Positions 38,845-48,417 of a stretch of DNA of 64,000 nucleotides are shown here, piece after piece. The stretch's first letter is position 1, and each line of letters starts with the position of its first letter. The position numbers were made by a program, and so were the translations under genes. The DNA comes from Caulobacter sp. FWC2 (GTDB lineage Bacteria; Pseudomonadota; Alphaproteobacteria; Caulobacterales; Caulobacteraceae). The stretch spans positions 1,364,001 through 1,428,000 of the forward strand of contig NZ_PEBF01000001.1 in NCBI RefSeq assembly GCF_002742625.1. Reading direction: 5' to 3'. Below the pieces are notes generated by a model that had not been told where the DNA came from, searched no databases, and saw only the letters and a list, made by a program, of their open reading frames with translations.

Positions 38845-39297
38845 ATGGCGATCAGCGACGACAAATCCACCCGCGAGGCCAAGCTGGCCGAAGCCCTCCG
38901 GACCAACCTCCGCAAGCGCAAAGCCGCCGCCCGTGGGCGTTCTGACGATTTCGATCCCGCGATCGCGACGGCCGAGGCCGCGCCGCGGCCCTATAACGTC
39001 GTTCGAAAACTGCTGGGGATAACTCATCGCGACGGCGAGAGGGTCGCGCTTGCGATCGAGATGTCCGCGCCGTTTCCGAATCCTGACGGGCAGGGCTGGG
39101 CGGTCGCCGTGCGGCTGACGGGCGACGGCGGCCAGTTCGACACCGAGGTGGGAAAGGCCGCTCTGGGGCGCGACGGACTGGCGGCGACCCGCAAGGCGAT
39201 CGAGCTGGCCCAGGTGGCTCTTGACCTCGCCAGCACGACCCACGACCTGCGCTGGCCGGACGATGAGCGTCCCTACGATCTTTCGGCTTCAATTTAG
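38845..39297 (+). CDS. DUF6968-like conserved protein, 150 aa
   Basis: A basic N-terminal helix (MAISDDKSTREAKLAEALRT NLRKRKAAARG) leads to a beta domain with GERVALAIEMSAPFPNPDG, WAVAVRLTGDGGQFDTEVGK, and a C-terminal helix. The layout suits the DUF6968 group. It is the first host gene after the prophage and lies upstream of murA. Function is unknown. Confidence 0.65.
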   Translation: MAISDDKSTREAKLAEALRTNLRKRKAAARGRSDDFDPAIATAEAAPRPYNVVRKLLGITHRDGERVALAIEMSAPFPNPDGQGWAVAVRLTGDGGQFDTEVGKAALGRDGLAATRKAIELAQVALDLASTTHDLRWPDDERPYDLSASI

Positions 39298-39396
39298 AGG
39301 CGCGGCCCTTGCAAGCCCCCTTGCAACGGATAGAACCCGCCCCTCACATGTTGAACCGCGCGGCGACCCCCACCCCCGCGCGTTCGAGGGACTTGA

Positions 39397-40686
<1,290 letters not shown>

Positions 40687-40688
40687 AG

Positions 40689-41129
40689 ATGGCCGAAACC
40701 GCCAAGCCGCTCCGCCTGTTGGCCCACGACGCCGACGACCTCGGCGTGCTGTCGGCCGCCTTGCAGGACGCCGTGGCCAAGATCGGCGACATCCGCTGGG
40801 ACGCTCAAGGCCGTACCCTGACGATCGCCTGCAACCGCTTCCGCTGGGAGGCGGCTAAAGGCAAGCAAGGCGAGCGCGTGCGTTCGGCCCTGCAGTTCGG
40901 GGACGTCACCGGCGTGCAGGGGCGCAACCTGCGTCGCGACGCCAAGGGCGCTGTGGTCGAGTTGCTGTCCATCGGCTTCACGCCGGCCGAGGAAGCCCCG
41001 GCCGGCGTCGTCACCCTGACCTTCGCCGGTGGCGGCGACCTGCGGGTCTCGGTGGACTGTCTGGACGTGGCCCTGGCCGACGTTTCCGATCCCTGGACCA
41101 CGCCGCGGACACCCGGGCACGCCGACTGA
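40689..41129 (+). CDS. DUF2948 family protein
   Basis: The 146-residue protein starts LRLLAHDADDLGVLSAALQD AVAK, the DUF2948 opening, and continues NRFRWEAAKGKQGERVRSAL, LQFGDVTGVQGRNL and a beta-rich end LTFAGGGDLRVSVDCLDVAL. This family is widely found next to murA or hisD in alphaproteobacteria. No activity is known. It is co-transcribed with murA. Confidence 0.9.
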   Translation: MAETAKPLRLLAHDADDLGVLSAALQDAVAKIGDIRWDAQGRTLTIACNRFRWEAAKGKQGERVRSALQFGDVTGVQGRNLRRDAKGAVVELLSIGFTPAEEAPAGVVTLTFAGGGDLRVSVDCLDVALADVSDPWTTPRTPGHAD

Positions 41130-41157
41130 AGCGCTACCGATCAAAGCGACAGAATTA

Positions 41158-41191
41158 GGCGTCTGCTCAATTCCTGAGCGGCGCCTTTTTT
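41158..41191 (+). terminator. Rho-independent terminator after murA-DUF2948
   Basis: GGCG plus CTGCTCA pairs with TGAGCGG plus CGCC around a 5-nt loop, with a one-base bulge, followed by six T residues (41186-41191). It closes the murA transcription unit. Confidence 0.85.
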
Positions 41192-41332
41192 CTGATCTGA
41201 TGGCGGGCAGGCAGTCAGCCCGGGAATCGTCCCACGCGGTAGTGATCGGCCGGCCAATTCTCCTGAGGCGCGAGCGGGAGTAGGTTACTCCCATGCGTCC
41301 GACAGAGGCGCGCTCGTCAGGGAGGCCCGAAG

Positions 41333-41527
41333 ATGGCCCGGAAGTCGTCCTATGCGGCTGGGGAAGCCCAGCCGGTTTTCTTCCGCTCATGTGACATCAC
41401 CAAGCCCGAGCCGCCGGTGCTGCGTCACGGCGGGCCGTGCTTCGACTGGGGCCGAGCGACCCTGGTGGCGCTGTGTGTTGTGTTCTTCGCGGGGCTGGCG
41501 ACCCTGGCCTACGCGGCGATGGGCTGA
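41333..41527 (+). CDS. Small single-pass membrane protein, 64 aa
   Basis: The first 40 residues are polar with two cysteines. A hydrophobic helix follows (RATLVALCVVFFAGLATLAY). An AGGGAGG-like site lies upstream of the ATG. It stands alone between murA and the permease gene. Function is unknown. Confidence 0.6.
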   Translation: MARKSSYAAGEAQPVFFRSCDITKPEPPVLRHGGPCFDWGRATLVALCVVFFAGLATLAYAAMG

Positions 41528-41587
41528 GCCGCCGAACGCTGTTCCGCTGATTGCCTCGGGCTGACAAGCGCGCCTAAGCTTTGGCGC

Positions 41588-43036
41588 ATGAGCACGCCCG
41601 ACCGCGACCTGTGGAACGAGGACCTGGCCCCGACCAGCCAGGCCCAGCGCACCTGGCGATGGTGGCACTTTGCGGGCCTGTGGCTGGGCATGGTCATCTG
41701 CGTGCCCGCCTACATGCTGGCCTCGGGCCTGATCGAGCAGGGGATGTCGGCGGGGCAGGCGGTGCTGACCGTGCTGCTGGGTAACCTGGTCGTGCTGGTC
41801 CCGATGCTGCTGATCGGCCACGCTGGCGCGCGCTGGGGCGTGCCCTATGCGGTGCTGGCGCGGGCCTCGTTCGGCTGGAAGGGCGCGCGGGTCCCGGCCG
41901 TTGCAAGAGCGATTGTCGCCTGCGGCTGGTACGGCATCCAGACCTGGATCGGCGGCGGGGCGCTGCTGACCCTGCTGGGCGTCATCGTCGGGCGGAAGCT
42001 GGAGGGCGCGCCGCTGCCCGTGCTGGGAATCGGCCTGGGCCAGCTGCTGGCCTTCTTCGCCTTCTGGGCCATCCAGCTGTTGTTCGTCACCAAGGGCCTG
42101 ACGGCAGTGCGCAAGCTGGAGACCTGGACCGCGCCGATCAAGGTTGCGATCTGCGGCCTGATGGTCTGGTGGGCGGTCAGCAAGGCCGGCGGCCTGGGAC
42201 CAATCTTTCACCAGCCTTCGGCCTTCGTCGAAGGCGGCCCCAAGGCCGGCCAGTTCTGGAGCGTTTTCGCGCCGGCCCTGACGGCCATGGTCGGCTTCTG
42301 GGCGACCTTGGCGCTGAACATCCCCGACTTCACCCGGTTCGCCCGCACGCAAGGCGACCAGATCCTCGGCCAAGCCGTGGGCCTGCCCGCGCCGATGGGC
42401 CTGTTGGCCCTGGTCAGCGTGGTGACCACCTCGGCCACGGTCCTGGTCTTCGGCAAGGCGGTCTGGGACCCGGTGCAGCTGGCCGGCGACGTCGGCGGGA
42501 TCGCGGTGGTCGTGGGCCTGCTGATCATCAGCCTCGACACCGTCTGCTGCAACATCGCCGCCAATCTCGTCGGGCCGGCCTATGACTTCTCGGCCCTATG
42601 GCCCAGCAAGATCAGCTATCGCACGGGCGGCTGGATCACGGCCGGCATCGGCGTCGTCATCATGCCCTGGAAGCTGCTGGAGACGACCCAGGGCTACATC
42701 TTCACCTGGCTGGTCGGCTACGGTGCGTTGCTGGGGCCGATCGCCGGCATCCTGATCGTCGACTACTGGATCGTTCGGAAGGCGGCCCTGGCCATCGACG
42801 ATCTCTATGTCCGCGATGGGGCCTATGCCTACAGAGGCGGCTGGAACCCGGCGGCGATCATCGCCCTGGTCCTGGGCGTGCTGCCGAACCTGCCGGGCTT
42901 CCTGGCGGCCGCCGCGCCGCACCTGTTCAGCGACGTTGGCGCGTTCTGGACCGGGCTCTACACCTACGCCTGGTTCGTGGGCCTGGGGATCGCGGCGATC
43001 GTCTATGGGCTGATGATGCGCGGCAGGACGGTTTAG
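41588..43036 (+). CDS. NCS1-family nucleobase/hydantoin/allantoin permease
   Basis: The 482-residue protein has about 12 hydrophobic segments. It opens with NEDLAPTSQAQRTWRWWHFA, the NCS1 N-terminus (NeDLaPt...R.w...n), and contains ARASFGWKGARVPAVARAIV ACGWYGIQTWIGG, the ligand-binding helix 3 signature with GWfGiq-WiGG, plus FWATLALNIPDFTRFAR. Such transporters import cytosine, purines, hydantoins or allantoin with Na+ or H+. The exact substrate cannot be set from sequence. A leftward stop or terminator is not obvious before hisD. Confidence 0.9.
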   Translation: MSTPDRDLWNEDLAPTSQAQRTWRWWHFAGLWLGMVICVPAYMLASGLIEQGMSAGQAVLTVLLGNLVVLVPMLLIGHAGARWGVPYAVLARASFGWKGARVPAVARAIVACGWYGIQTWIGGGALLTLLGVIVGRKLEGAPLPVLGIGLGQLLAFFAFWAIQLLFVTKGLTAVRKLETWTAPIKVAICGLMVWWAVSKAGGLGPIFHQPSAFVEGGPKAGQFWSVFAPALTAMVGFWATLALNIPDFTRFARTQGDQILGQAVGLPAPMGLLALVSVVTTSATVLVFGKAVWDPVQLAGDVGGIAVVVGLLIISLDTVCCNIAANLVGPAYDFSALWPSKISYRTGGWITAGIGVVIMPWKLLETTQGYIFTWLVGYGALLGPIAGILIVDYWIVRKAALAIDDLYVRDGAYAYRGGWNPAAIIALVLGVLPNLPGFLAAAAPHLFSDVGAFWTGLYTYAWFVGLGIAAIVYGLMMRGRTV

Positions 43037-43119
43037 GCTCCGTCGTCGCCCTCCTCATCGCGAGGGGCTACGGGGCTGAAAGCCCTTGCCTACCGGCGCA
43101 AAAGCCGCATTTAGACCCC

Positions 43120-44406
43120 ATGCGCCGTTTCTCCTTTACCGACCCCAGTTTCCCGGCCGCCTTCAAGGCCTTTCTCGATGAGCGCCGCGGCTCGCCGGCC
43201 GATGTCGACGCCGCCGTCGCTGAAGTGCTGGAGGCCGTGCGCACCAAGGGGCTCGAGGCGCTGCTCGACTACGCCCGTAAGTTCGACAAGGTCGAGCTGA
43301 CCGCCGAGACGATCCGCGTCACGGCCGAGGAGATCGAGCAGGGCGCGGCCGACACCCCCGCCGACGTGCGCGAGGCCATCGCCTTCGCCGCCGCCCGCAT
43401 CCGCGCCTATCACAGCCGCCAGCGCCCCGCCGACCAGGCCTGGACCGACGAGGCCGGCGTGGAACTGGGCTGGCGCTGGACGCCGTTGGAGGCCGTGGGC
43501 GTCTATGTCCCCGGCGGCCGCGCGGCCTATCCCTCGACCGTGCTGATGAACGCCGTGCCCGCCCAGGTGGCCGGCGTCGACCGCATCGCCATGGTCACGC
43601 CGCCCGGCAAGCTGCAACCGGCCGTGCTCGCCGCCGCCAAGGAAGCGGGCGTCACCGAGATCTGGCGCGTGGGCGGGGCTCAGGCCGTCGCCGCGCTGGC
43701 CTATGGCGCGGGTCCCATCCAGCCGGTCGACAAGATCGTCGGCCCCGGCAACGCCTATGTCACCGCCGCCAAGCGCCGGCTGTACGGGGTTGTTGGGATC
43801 GACGCCCTCGCAGGCCCGTCCGAGATCGTCGTGGTGGCGGACAACCAGAACAATCCGGACTGGATCGCCGCCGACCTGCTCAGCCAGGCCGAACACGACC
43901 CGGCCGCCCAATCTATCCTGATCACCGACGACGAGGTCTTCGCCGCCAGGGTGGAGGAAGCGGTCGCCGTCCGTCTGACGACCCTGGCCACCGGCGAGGA
44001 CGCCGCCGCCTCGTGGCGCGACCACGGCGCGGTGATCATCGCGCCGCTGGACGAGAGCCCGGCTCTGGTGGACGCCATCGCCCCAGAGCACGTCGAGTTC
44101 GCGCTGGACAATCCCGAGCGGCTGTCCGACCGCGTCCGACACGCCGGCGCGATCTTCCTGGGCCGCGTCACGCCAGAAGCCATCGGCGACTACGTGGCCG
44201 GCTCCAACCACGTGCTGCCGACCAGCCGCGCGGCGCGCTTCCAGTCGGGCCTGTCGATCTACGACTTCATCAAACGCACCTCGATCGTGAAGTGCGACGC
44301 CGCGTCGTTCGGCATACTGGGTCCGCACACCGTGGCTCTCGCCAAGGCCGAGGGTCTGCCGGCCCACGCCTTGTCGGCGTCCATAAGGTTGCCTTCGGGC
44401 GACTGA
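43120..44406 (+). CDS. hisD: Histidinol dehydrogenase
   Basis: The NAD- and Zn-dependent enzyme oxidises L-histidinol to histidine in two steps. Signature segments are VGVYVPGGRAAYPSTVLMNA, RVGGAQAVAALAYG, KIVGPGNAYVTAAKR, AGPSEIVVVAD, LLSQAEHDPAAQSILIT and APEHVEFA, covering the catalytic His and zinc ligands. At 428 residues it is full length. ATG at 43120 starts the typical MRRFSFTDPSFPAAF. The UPF0262 gene follows 20 bases downstream, as in other alphaproteobacteria. Confidence 0.98.
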   Translation: MRRFSFTDPSFPAAFKAFLDERRGSPADVDAAVAEVLEAVRTKGLEALLDYARKFDKVELTAETIRVTAEEIEQGAADTPADVREAIAFAAARIRAYHSRQRPADQAWTDEAGVELGWRWTPLEAVGVYVPGGRAAYPSTVLMNAVPAQVAGVDRIAMVTPPGKLQPAVLAAAKEAGVTEIWRVGGAQAVAALAYGAGPIQPVDKIVGPGNAYVTAAKRRLYGVVGIDALAGPSEIVVVADNQNNPDWIAADLLSQAEHDPAAQSILITDDEVFAARVEEAVAVRLTTLATGEDAAASWRDHGAVIIAPLDESPALVDAIAPEHVEFALDNPERLSDRVRHAGAIFLGRVTPEAIGDYVAGSNHVLPTSRAARFQSGLSIYDFIKRTSIVKCDAASFGILGPHTVALAKAEGLPAHALSASIRLPSGD

Positions 44407-44426
44407 CGCGCGAACGTCCGCGACAG

Positions 44427-44921
44427 ATGAGCACCGCCGACTCCGCCCGCCACAAGATCAAGTCGATCGAGATCGACGAGGACAGCCTCGCGGCCGCCTC
44501 GCGCGACCAAGAGCAAGAACGCCAGGTCGCGATCTTCGACCTCCTGGACGACAACTATTTCGAGCCCGCCGAGGCGTCGGGCGGGCCATACGACATCAAG
44601 CTGTCGCTGATCGAGAACCGCCTGGCCTTCGACATCGTCGGCCAAGGGCCTGAAGGGACGCGCTACGCCAAGCGCCATCTGTTGTCGCTGTCGCCCTTCC
44701 GGGGGGTGATCAAGGACTATTTCATGATCTGCGACAGCTACTATTCGGCGATCCGCAGCTCGACGCCGCAGCAGATCGAGGCCTTGGACATGGGGCGGCG
44801 CGGCTTGCACAACGAGGGTTCGAACCTTCTGCGCGAGCGCCTGGAGGGCAAGGTCAAGACCGACCTCGACACCGCCCGACGCCTGTTCACGCTAATCTGC
44901 GCGCTGCACTGGCGAGGTTAG
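44427..44921 (+). CDS. UPF0262 family protein
   Basis: The 164-residue protein contains HKIKSIEIDEDSLAAASRDQ, ERQVAIFDLLDDNYFEP, GPYDIKLSLIENRLAFDI and HLLSLSPFRGVIKDYFMICD, the conserved UPF0262 blocks, ending LDTARRLFTLICALHWRG. The family is confined mostly to alphaproteobacteria and commonly follows hisD. Function is unknown. ATG at 44427 has a weak ribosome site, consistent with coupling. Confidence 0.92.
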   Translation: MSTADSARHKIKSIEIDEDSLAAASRDQEQERQVAIFDLLDDNYFEPAEASGGPYDIKLSLIENRLAFDIVGQGPEGTRYAKRHLLSLSPFRGVIKDYFMICDSYYSAIRSSTPQQIEALDMGRRGLHNEGSNLLRERLEGKVKTDLDTARRLFTLICALHWRG

Positions 44922-44984
44922 GGGGCGCGTTCCGTGAAAGTGGCCCCGGTTTCGCGATGAGAACGCGCCCCAGCTTTAAGTTGG

Positions 44985-45033
44985 TAAAGCCTCCTTATCC
45001 CGATCGGACGAAGTCCGCTCGGGGGAGGCTTTA
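44985..45033 (+). promoter_or_regulatory. Hairpin that could mask the ribosome site of the phosphatase gene
   Basis: A perfect 10-bp repeat, TAAAGCCTCC (44985-44994) and GGAGGCTTTA (45024-45033), surrounds a second hairpin built from CCCGA/TCGGG and CGGAC/GTCCG. The right arm includes most of GGGGGAGG (45021-45028), which is the ribosome site for the GTG at 45036. The structure could act as a terminator of the hisD unit, a translation switch, or both. Confidence 0.6.
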
Positions 45034-45035
45034 GC

Positions 45036-45491
45036 GTGGGTGGCCTCCCGGACGCGGTGTTGTTCACCTGCAACTACAACCGCGTGCGCTCGCCGATGGC
45101 CGAGGGCCTGTTCAAGCGATTCTACGGCACGCGCGCGTTCGTCGATTCCTGCGGACTGAAGCCGGACCCGGCCGGGGAGGGGATCGATCCCTTCGTCGTG
45201 GCGGTGATGGATGAGCTGGGCCTGGACGTCTCTGGCCACAAGCCCAAGACCTTCGCCCAGCTGGAAGACGACAGCTTCGACGTCGTCGTCTCGCTGACGC
45301 CGGAAGCCCAGCATCGCGCGGTCGAGCTGTCACGCGATCGCGCGGTCGAGATCGAATACTGGCCCACCCACGATCCCACTCTGTCGGATGGCTCGCGCGA
45401 AGCCCGGCTGGAGGCCTATCGCCTGGTCCGCGACGCCCTGGCCGAGCAAATTAAACGACGTTTCGGGGCGCCATCGACGTTTGGGGGGTGA
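45036..45491 (+). CDS. Low-molecular-weight protein tyrosine phosphatase / arsenate reductase-like
   Basis: The P-loop CX5R(S) is clear near the N-terminus: [20 protein letters not shown] with Cys12 as nucleophile. The C-terminal DP acid loop appears as [11 protein letters not shown] (general acid Asp). Segments [14 protein letters not shown] and [14 protein letters not shown] are typical of the fold. It could dephosphorylate protein tyrosine or reduce arsenate. In alphaproteobacteria it commonly precedes infA. GTG at 45036 is used. Confidence 0.9.
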   Translation: MGGLPDAVLFTCNYNRVRSPMAEGLFKRFYGTRAFVDSCGLKPDPAGEGIDPFVVAVMDELGLDVSGHKPKTFAQLEDDSFDVVVSLTPEAQHRAVELSRDRAVEIEYWPTHDPTLSDGSREARLEAYRLVRDALAEQIKRRFGAPSTFGG

Positions 45492-45588
45492 ATGCGTTAT
45501 AGAGGCGCCTCGCCGCGAAGGGCCTCGTGCTGACTCACTGGTCAGCGCGCCCTCGTGGCTATTCGATTCGCTCTATTTGAGAGGCCTG

Positions 45589-45807
45589 ATGGCTAAGGAA
45601 GAACTGCTCGAGTTTCCCGGTACGGTCAGCGAACTGCTGCCGAACGCCACCTTCCGGGTGACGCTTGAGAACGCACACGAGATCATCGCCCACACCGCCG
45701 GCAAGATGCGCAAGAACCGCATCCGCGTGCTGGCCGGCGACAAGGTTCTGGTCGAGATGACCCCCTACGACCTGACCAAGGGCCGTATCACCTACCGCTT
45801 CAAGTAG
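45589..45807 (+). CDS. infA: Translation initiation factor IF-1
   Basis: The 72-residue S1-fold protein reads [20 protein letters not shown] and contains the [20 protein letters not shown] block and [13 protein letters not shown] end that define IF-1. It binds the ribosomal A site during initiation. ATG at 45589 is fixed by the universally conserved N-terminus, and the longer upstream frame is unrelated. The maf gene follows closely. Confidence 0.99.
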   Translation: MAKEELLEFPGTVSELLPNATFRVTLENAHEIIAHTAGKMRKNRIRVLAGDKVLVEMTPYDLTKGRITYRFK

Positions 45808-45814
45808 GACGCCC

Positions 45815-46408
45815 GTGGCTCCTGAGATGGCCGTCCAGCCGTCGCTGGTCCTGGCCAGCGCGAGCCCGCGGCGCCTCGACCTGCTGGCCCAGGTCGGCGT
45901 TACGCCCGACCGGGTCGACCCCGCCGACATCGACGAAAGTCCGCTGCGCGACGAGACTCCGCGCCGCCACGCCTTGCGCCTGGCGCAGGAGAAGGCGCGC
46001 GCCGTCGCCGCGCGCGCGCCTGGCGACTTCGTCCTGGCCGCCGACACGGTGGTGGCCGTCGGCCGGCGCATCCTGCCCAAGGCCGAAACCGAGGCCGATG
46101 TCCTCTATTGCCTCAAGCTGCTGTCCGGTCGGAACCATAAGGTGCTGACCGGCGTGGCCCTGATCGCACCCGACGGCCGCATGGGCTCGCGCCTTGTCGA
46201 GACCAGGGTCGGATTCAAGCGCCTGTCCGACGCCGAGCGCGACGCCTACGTCGCCAGCGGTGAATGGAAGGGCAAGGCGGGCGGCTACGGCGTCCAGGGC
46301 CTGGCGGGCGGCTTTATCACCGAGCTGCAGGGGTCTTACCCCAGCGTCGTCGGCCTGCCGCTGTACGAGACCCTCAACCTGCTCAGCGGCCTGGGCTATC
46401 GCGCATGA
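45815..46408 (+). CDS. maf: Maf-family nucleotide pyrophosphatase
   Basis: The protein opens with LVLASASPRRLDLLAQVG, the Maf substrate-binding loop. It continues RLAQEKARAVAA, VLAADTVVAVG, LPKAETEADVLYCLKLLSGR NHKVLTGVAL and GEWKGKAGGYGVQGLAGGFI, all conserved. Maf enzymes hydrolyse non-canonical or modified nucleoside triphosphates and affect septum formation when overproduced. GTG at 45815 or ATG at 45827 are possible starts. It overlaps the next gene by 4 bases. Confidence 0.96.
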   Translation: MAPEMAVQPSLVLASASPRRLDLLAQVGVTPDRVDPADIDESPLRDETPRRHALRLAQEKARAVAARAPGDFVLAADTVVAVGRRILPKAETEADVLYCLKLLSGRNHKVLTGVALIAPDGRMGSRLVETRVGFKRLSDAERDAYVASGEWKGKAGGYGVQGLAGGFITELQGSYPSVVGLPLYETLNLLSGLGYRA

Positions 46409-47493
46409 CCGGCAAGCCCCACGCCAAGCCCGCCGGCGCCAAACCCCCCAGTGAGCGGCGCGCCTATCTCTACAAGGGCGTCGGCGAGACCGTGGGGGTC
46501 GTGACCCTCGACGGCCGCCCCGAGCGCCTGTTCGTCGCTTGGCCCTCCGACGACCCGCTGGACGCCGAGGGCGTGCGGGGCGTGGCGCGCATCAAGACGA
46601 TCGAGAAGACCTTCAACGCGGCCTTCGTGGCCCTGCCGGGCGGCCAGGACGTGATTCTGCCGCTGCGGCCCGACATGCCCAAGCTGGTCGAGGGCGGGCT
46701 CGTCGAGATCGAGATCAAGACCGCCTCGCGCGCCGACAAGGCCGCCGTCGCCCGCTTTGTCGCCGAAGGGCAGGGCGAGCCGCGCGTGCTGGAGGCCGCG
46801 CCGACCGTCGAGGAGCGCCTGCGCCAGGCCGTGAAGGCCGGATCGCCCACGACGGGTGACAAGGCCCTCCTGGCCGTCGAGGAGGCCGAGGCCGACGCCC
46901 TGACCACCGTCTTCGCCCTGCCGGGCGGCGGCGACATCGCCGTGGAGCCCACGCGAGCCCTGACGGCGGTCGACGTCGACCTGGGCGGTCGCGAATCCGG
47001 CGATTCGAAGCGCGCCGCCCGTCAGGCCAACATGGCCGCCCTCAGCGTCGGGGCGCGTGTGCTGAGGCTGAAGGGGCTGGGCGGCATCGTCGTCTTTGAC
47101 CTGGTCGGGCGCGGCCATGATGGCCAGGCTCTGACCACCGCCGCTCGCAACGCCTTCGCGTCGGACAATCCGGGCGTGGGAATCGGGGCGATCAGCAAGT
47201 TCGGCACGCTGGAGATGATCGTCCCGCGCCGCGCGCCGCCGATTCTCGACCGCCTGCTGACCCGGAATGGGGCTGCGAATCCCCGCTACGTCGCCCGTCG
47301 CCTTGCGCGGGCCCTCGAGCGCGAGGGCAGGGCCGATCCTGGCGGCCGCCTGACCGCTCGCTGCGCGGCCGCCGTGGCCGAAGCGTTCGCGGCCGAGCTG
47401 GACGCCGGCGTCGCCGAGCGTCTGGGGCGTCGCTTCGTCATCGAATCCCGATCGGACTGGCCGGTCGACCGCCTTGAGGTGTCCGCAACATGA
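46405..47493 (+). CDS. Ribonuclease E/G family protein (short form)
   Basis: The 362-residue protein has an S1-like N-terminus and the RNase E/G nuclease segments: TIEKTFNAAFVALPGGQDVI LPL, RLKGLGGIVVFDLVGRGHDG and the ISKFGTLEMIVPRRAPPI tail, where the conserved sequence is s-lGLvEmtRqR. It is shorter than full RNase G (about 489) and lacks a C-terminal scaffold, and the acidic metal-binding residues are partly altered. It forms an infA-maf-RNase-yacG operon, common in alphaproteobacteria. Ribonuclease activity is likely but not certain. Confidence 0.88.
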   Translation: MTGKPHAKPAGAKPPSERRAYLYKGVGETVGVVTLDGRPERLFVAWPSDDPLDAEGVRGVARIKTIEKTFNAAFVALPGGQDVILPLRPDMPKLVEGGLVEIEIKTASRADKAAVARFVAEGQGEPRVLEAAPTVEERLRQAVKAGSPTTGDKALLAVEEAEADALTTVFALPGGGDIAVEPTRALTAVDVDLGGRESGDSKRAARQANMAALSVGARVLRLKGLGGIVVFDLVGRGHDGQALTTAARNAFASDNPGVGIGAISKFGTLEMIVPRRAPPILDRLLTRNGAANPRYVARRLARALEREGRADPGGRLTARCAAAVAEAFAAELDAGVAERLGRRFVIESRSDWPVDRLEVSAT

Positions 47494-47675
47494 ACACGGG
47501 GTGCCCCATCTGCGGCAAGCCGGTCGAAACCGCCTTCCGCCCGTTCTGCTCCAAGCGCTGCTCGGACGTCGACCTGCAGCGCTGGCTGAGCGACCGTTAC
47601 GTCGTCGCCGGCGGCGAGTACGACGACGAAAACCCGCCTGGAAACCTTCCGTCAGAAGACATCCACAACGAATGA
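47490..47675 (+). CDS. yacG: DNA gyrase inhibitor YacG
   Basis: This 61-residue zinc-finger protein has CPICGKP and FCSKRCSDVDLQRWLSDRYV, the four-cysteine CX2C...CX3C site of YacG. The family binds GyrB and blocks its DNA binding. It starts in a 4-base overlap with the RNase gene. tRNA-Phe follows 98 bases later. Confidence 0.95.
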   Translation: MNTGCPICGKPVETAFRPFCSKRCSDVDLQRWLSDRYVVAGGEYDDENPPGNLPSEDIHNE

Positions 47676-47773
47676 AAAAGGGCTATGGACTTCCCGTTCG
47701 GCCTCACTTATAGACCCGGCTCCTCGCTGCACAGCGAGGTCGCCGAAGCGGTTTCGACCGCCGAACGCAAGAT

Positions 47774-47849
47774 GCCTGAGTAGCTCAGTTGGTAGAGCAG
47801 CGGATTGAAAATCCGCGTGTCACTGGTTCGAATCCGGTCTCAGGCACCA
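47774..47849 (+). tRNA. tRNA-Phe (anticodon GAA)
   Basis: The cloverleaf starts GCCTGAGTAGCTCAGTTGGT, has anticodon loop TTGAAAA (GAA), T-loop TTCGAAT, acceptor complement CTCAGGC and an encoded ACCA end. Confidence 0.98.
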
Positions 47850-48417
47850 CTTCCCCCTCGGAAGCCAGAGCATATCCGGGCCGCCTGAAACATGGCCGGC
47901 CGCGTTGTCGTTTTCCCGTCATGATGGCGGTTGCGCCGCCGCTCCGCCGCTCCATCTGCCGCGAGGGCAGGCGCCTTCCTTCATCGACCGGCGTTTTATT
48001 GTTATGCTGCAGTGCAGCATGGTTTTTCTCGTTGCCAGGGAAAAACCGCCCCTTTTTCCGGAAAACCCTTTTGTGCGCTGCGGTGAGCCTGGGGGGCAGG
48101 GGGTGTCGGCGATGAATTTGTGCCCAAATGATCCCCTTGACGGTGCGAAAAGGGGTTGCCAAAGGACCACAGCCGCAATTCTAACATTGCGGTAAGACCG
48201 GAGCCCCAAAAGGGCGTCGGTTGCCCGCGCTTCGAAACGATCCTTCTGGAGGGCTTGGTCCTCGTGAGGGGCGTAACGGGTCGAGCGCAGCGAAGCGGGT
48301 CCGCCAGGTTGGAAGAGAAATCGACCTCCAGGTGGGCTATTCAGAGTTAGGGTGGAGACGCTCTCGCGCGACGACCCTCGGTCCAAACGTGCTAGACCAA
48401 TCAGGAACTGGCGACAG
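47850..48417 (+). other. Intergenic region with dyads upstream of exbB
   Basis: No convincing gene is present. It contains a perfect 17-bp palindrome ATGCTGCA-G-TGCAGCAT (48004-48020), directly followed by GGTTTTTC (48021-48028)/GAAAAACC (48040-48047), an 8-bp stem-loop. The promoter of the exb-tonB operon must lie in the right part, but no unambiguous -35/-10 pair was found. Confidence 0.5.
48004..48020. promoter_or_regulatory. Perfect palindrome with CTGC-N3-GCAG core
   Basis: ATGCTGCAGTGCAGCAT is an exact palindrome about its central G. The CTGC-N3-GCAG core resembles binding sites reported for PhaR-type regulators of alphaproteobacterial polyhydroxybutyrate genes. No such gene lies next to it, so the assignment is only a suggestion. 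Confidence 0.4.

Noticed and set aside
47905..48195. Short frames in the tRNA-Phe to exbB gap
   Set aside because: They have poor composition, no ribosome site and no support as proteins.
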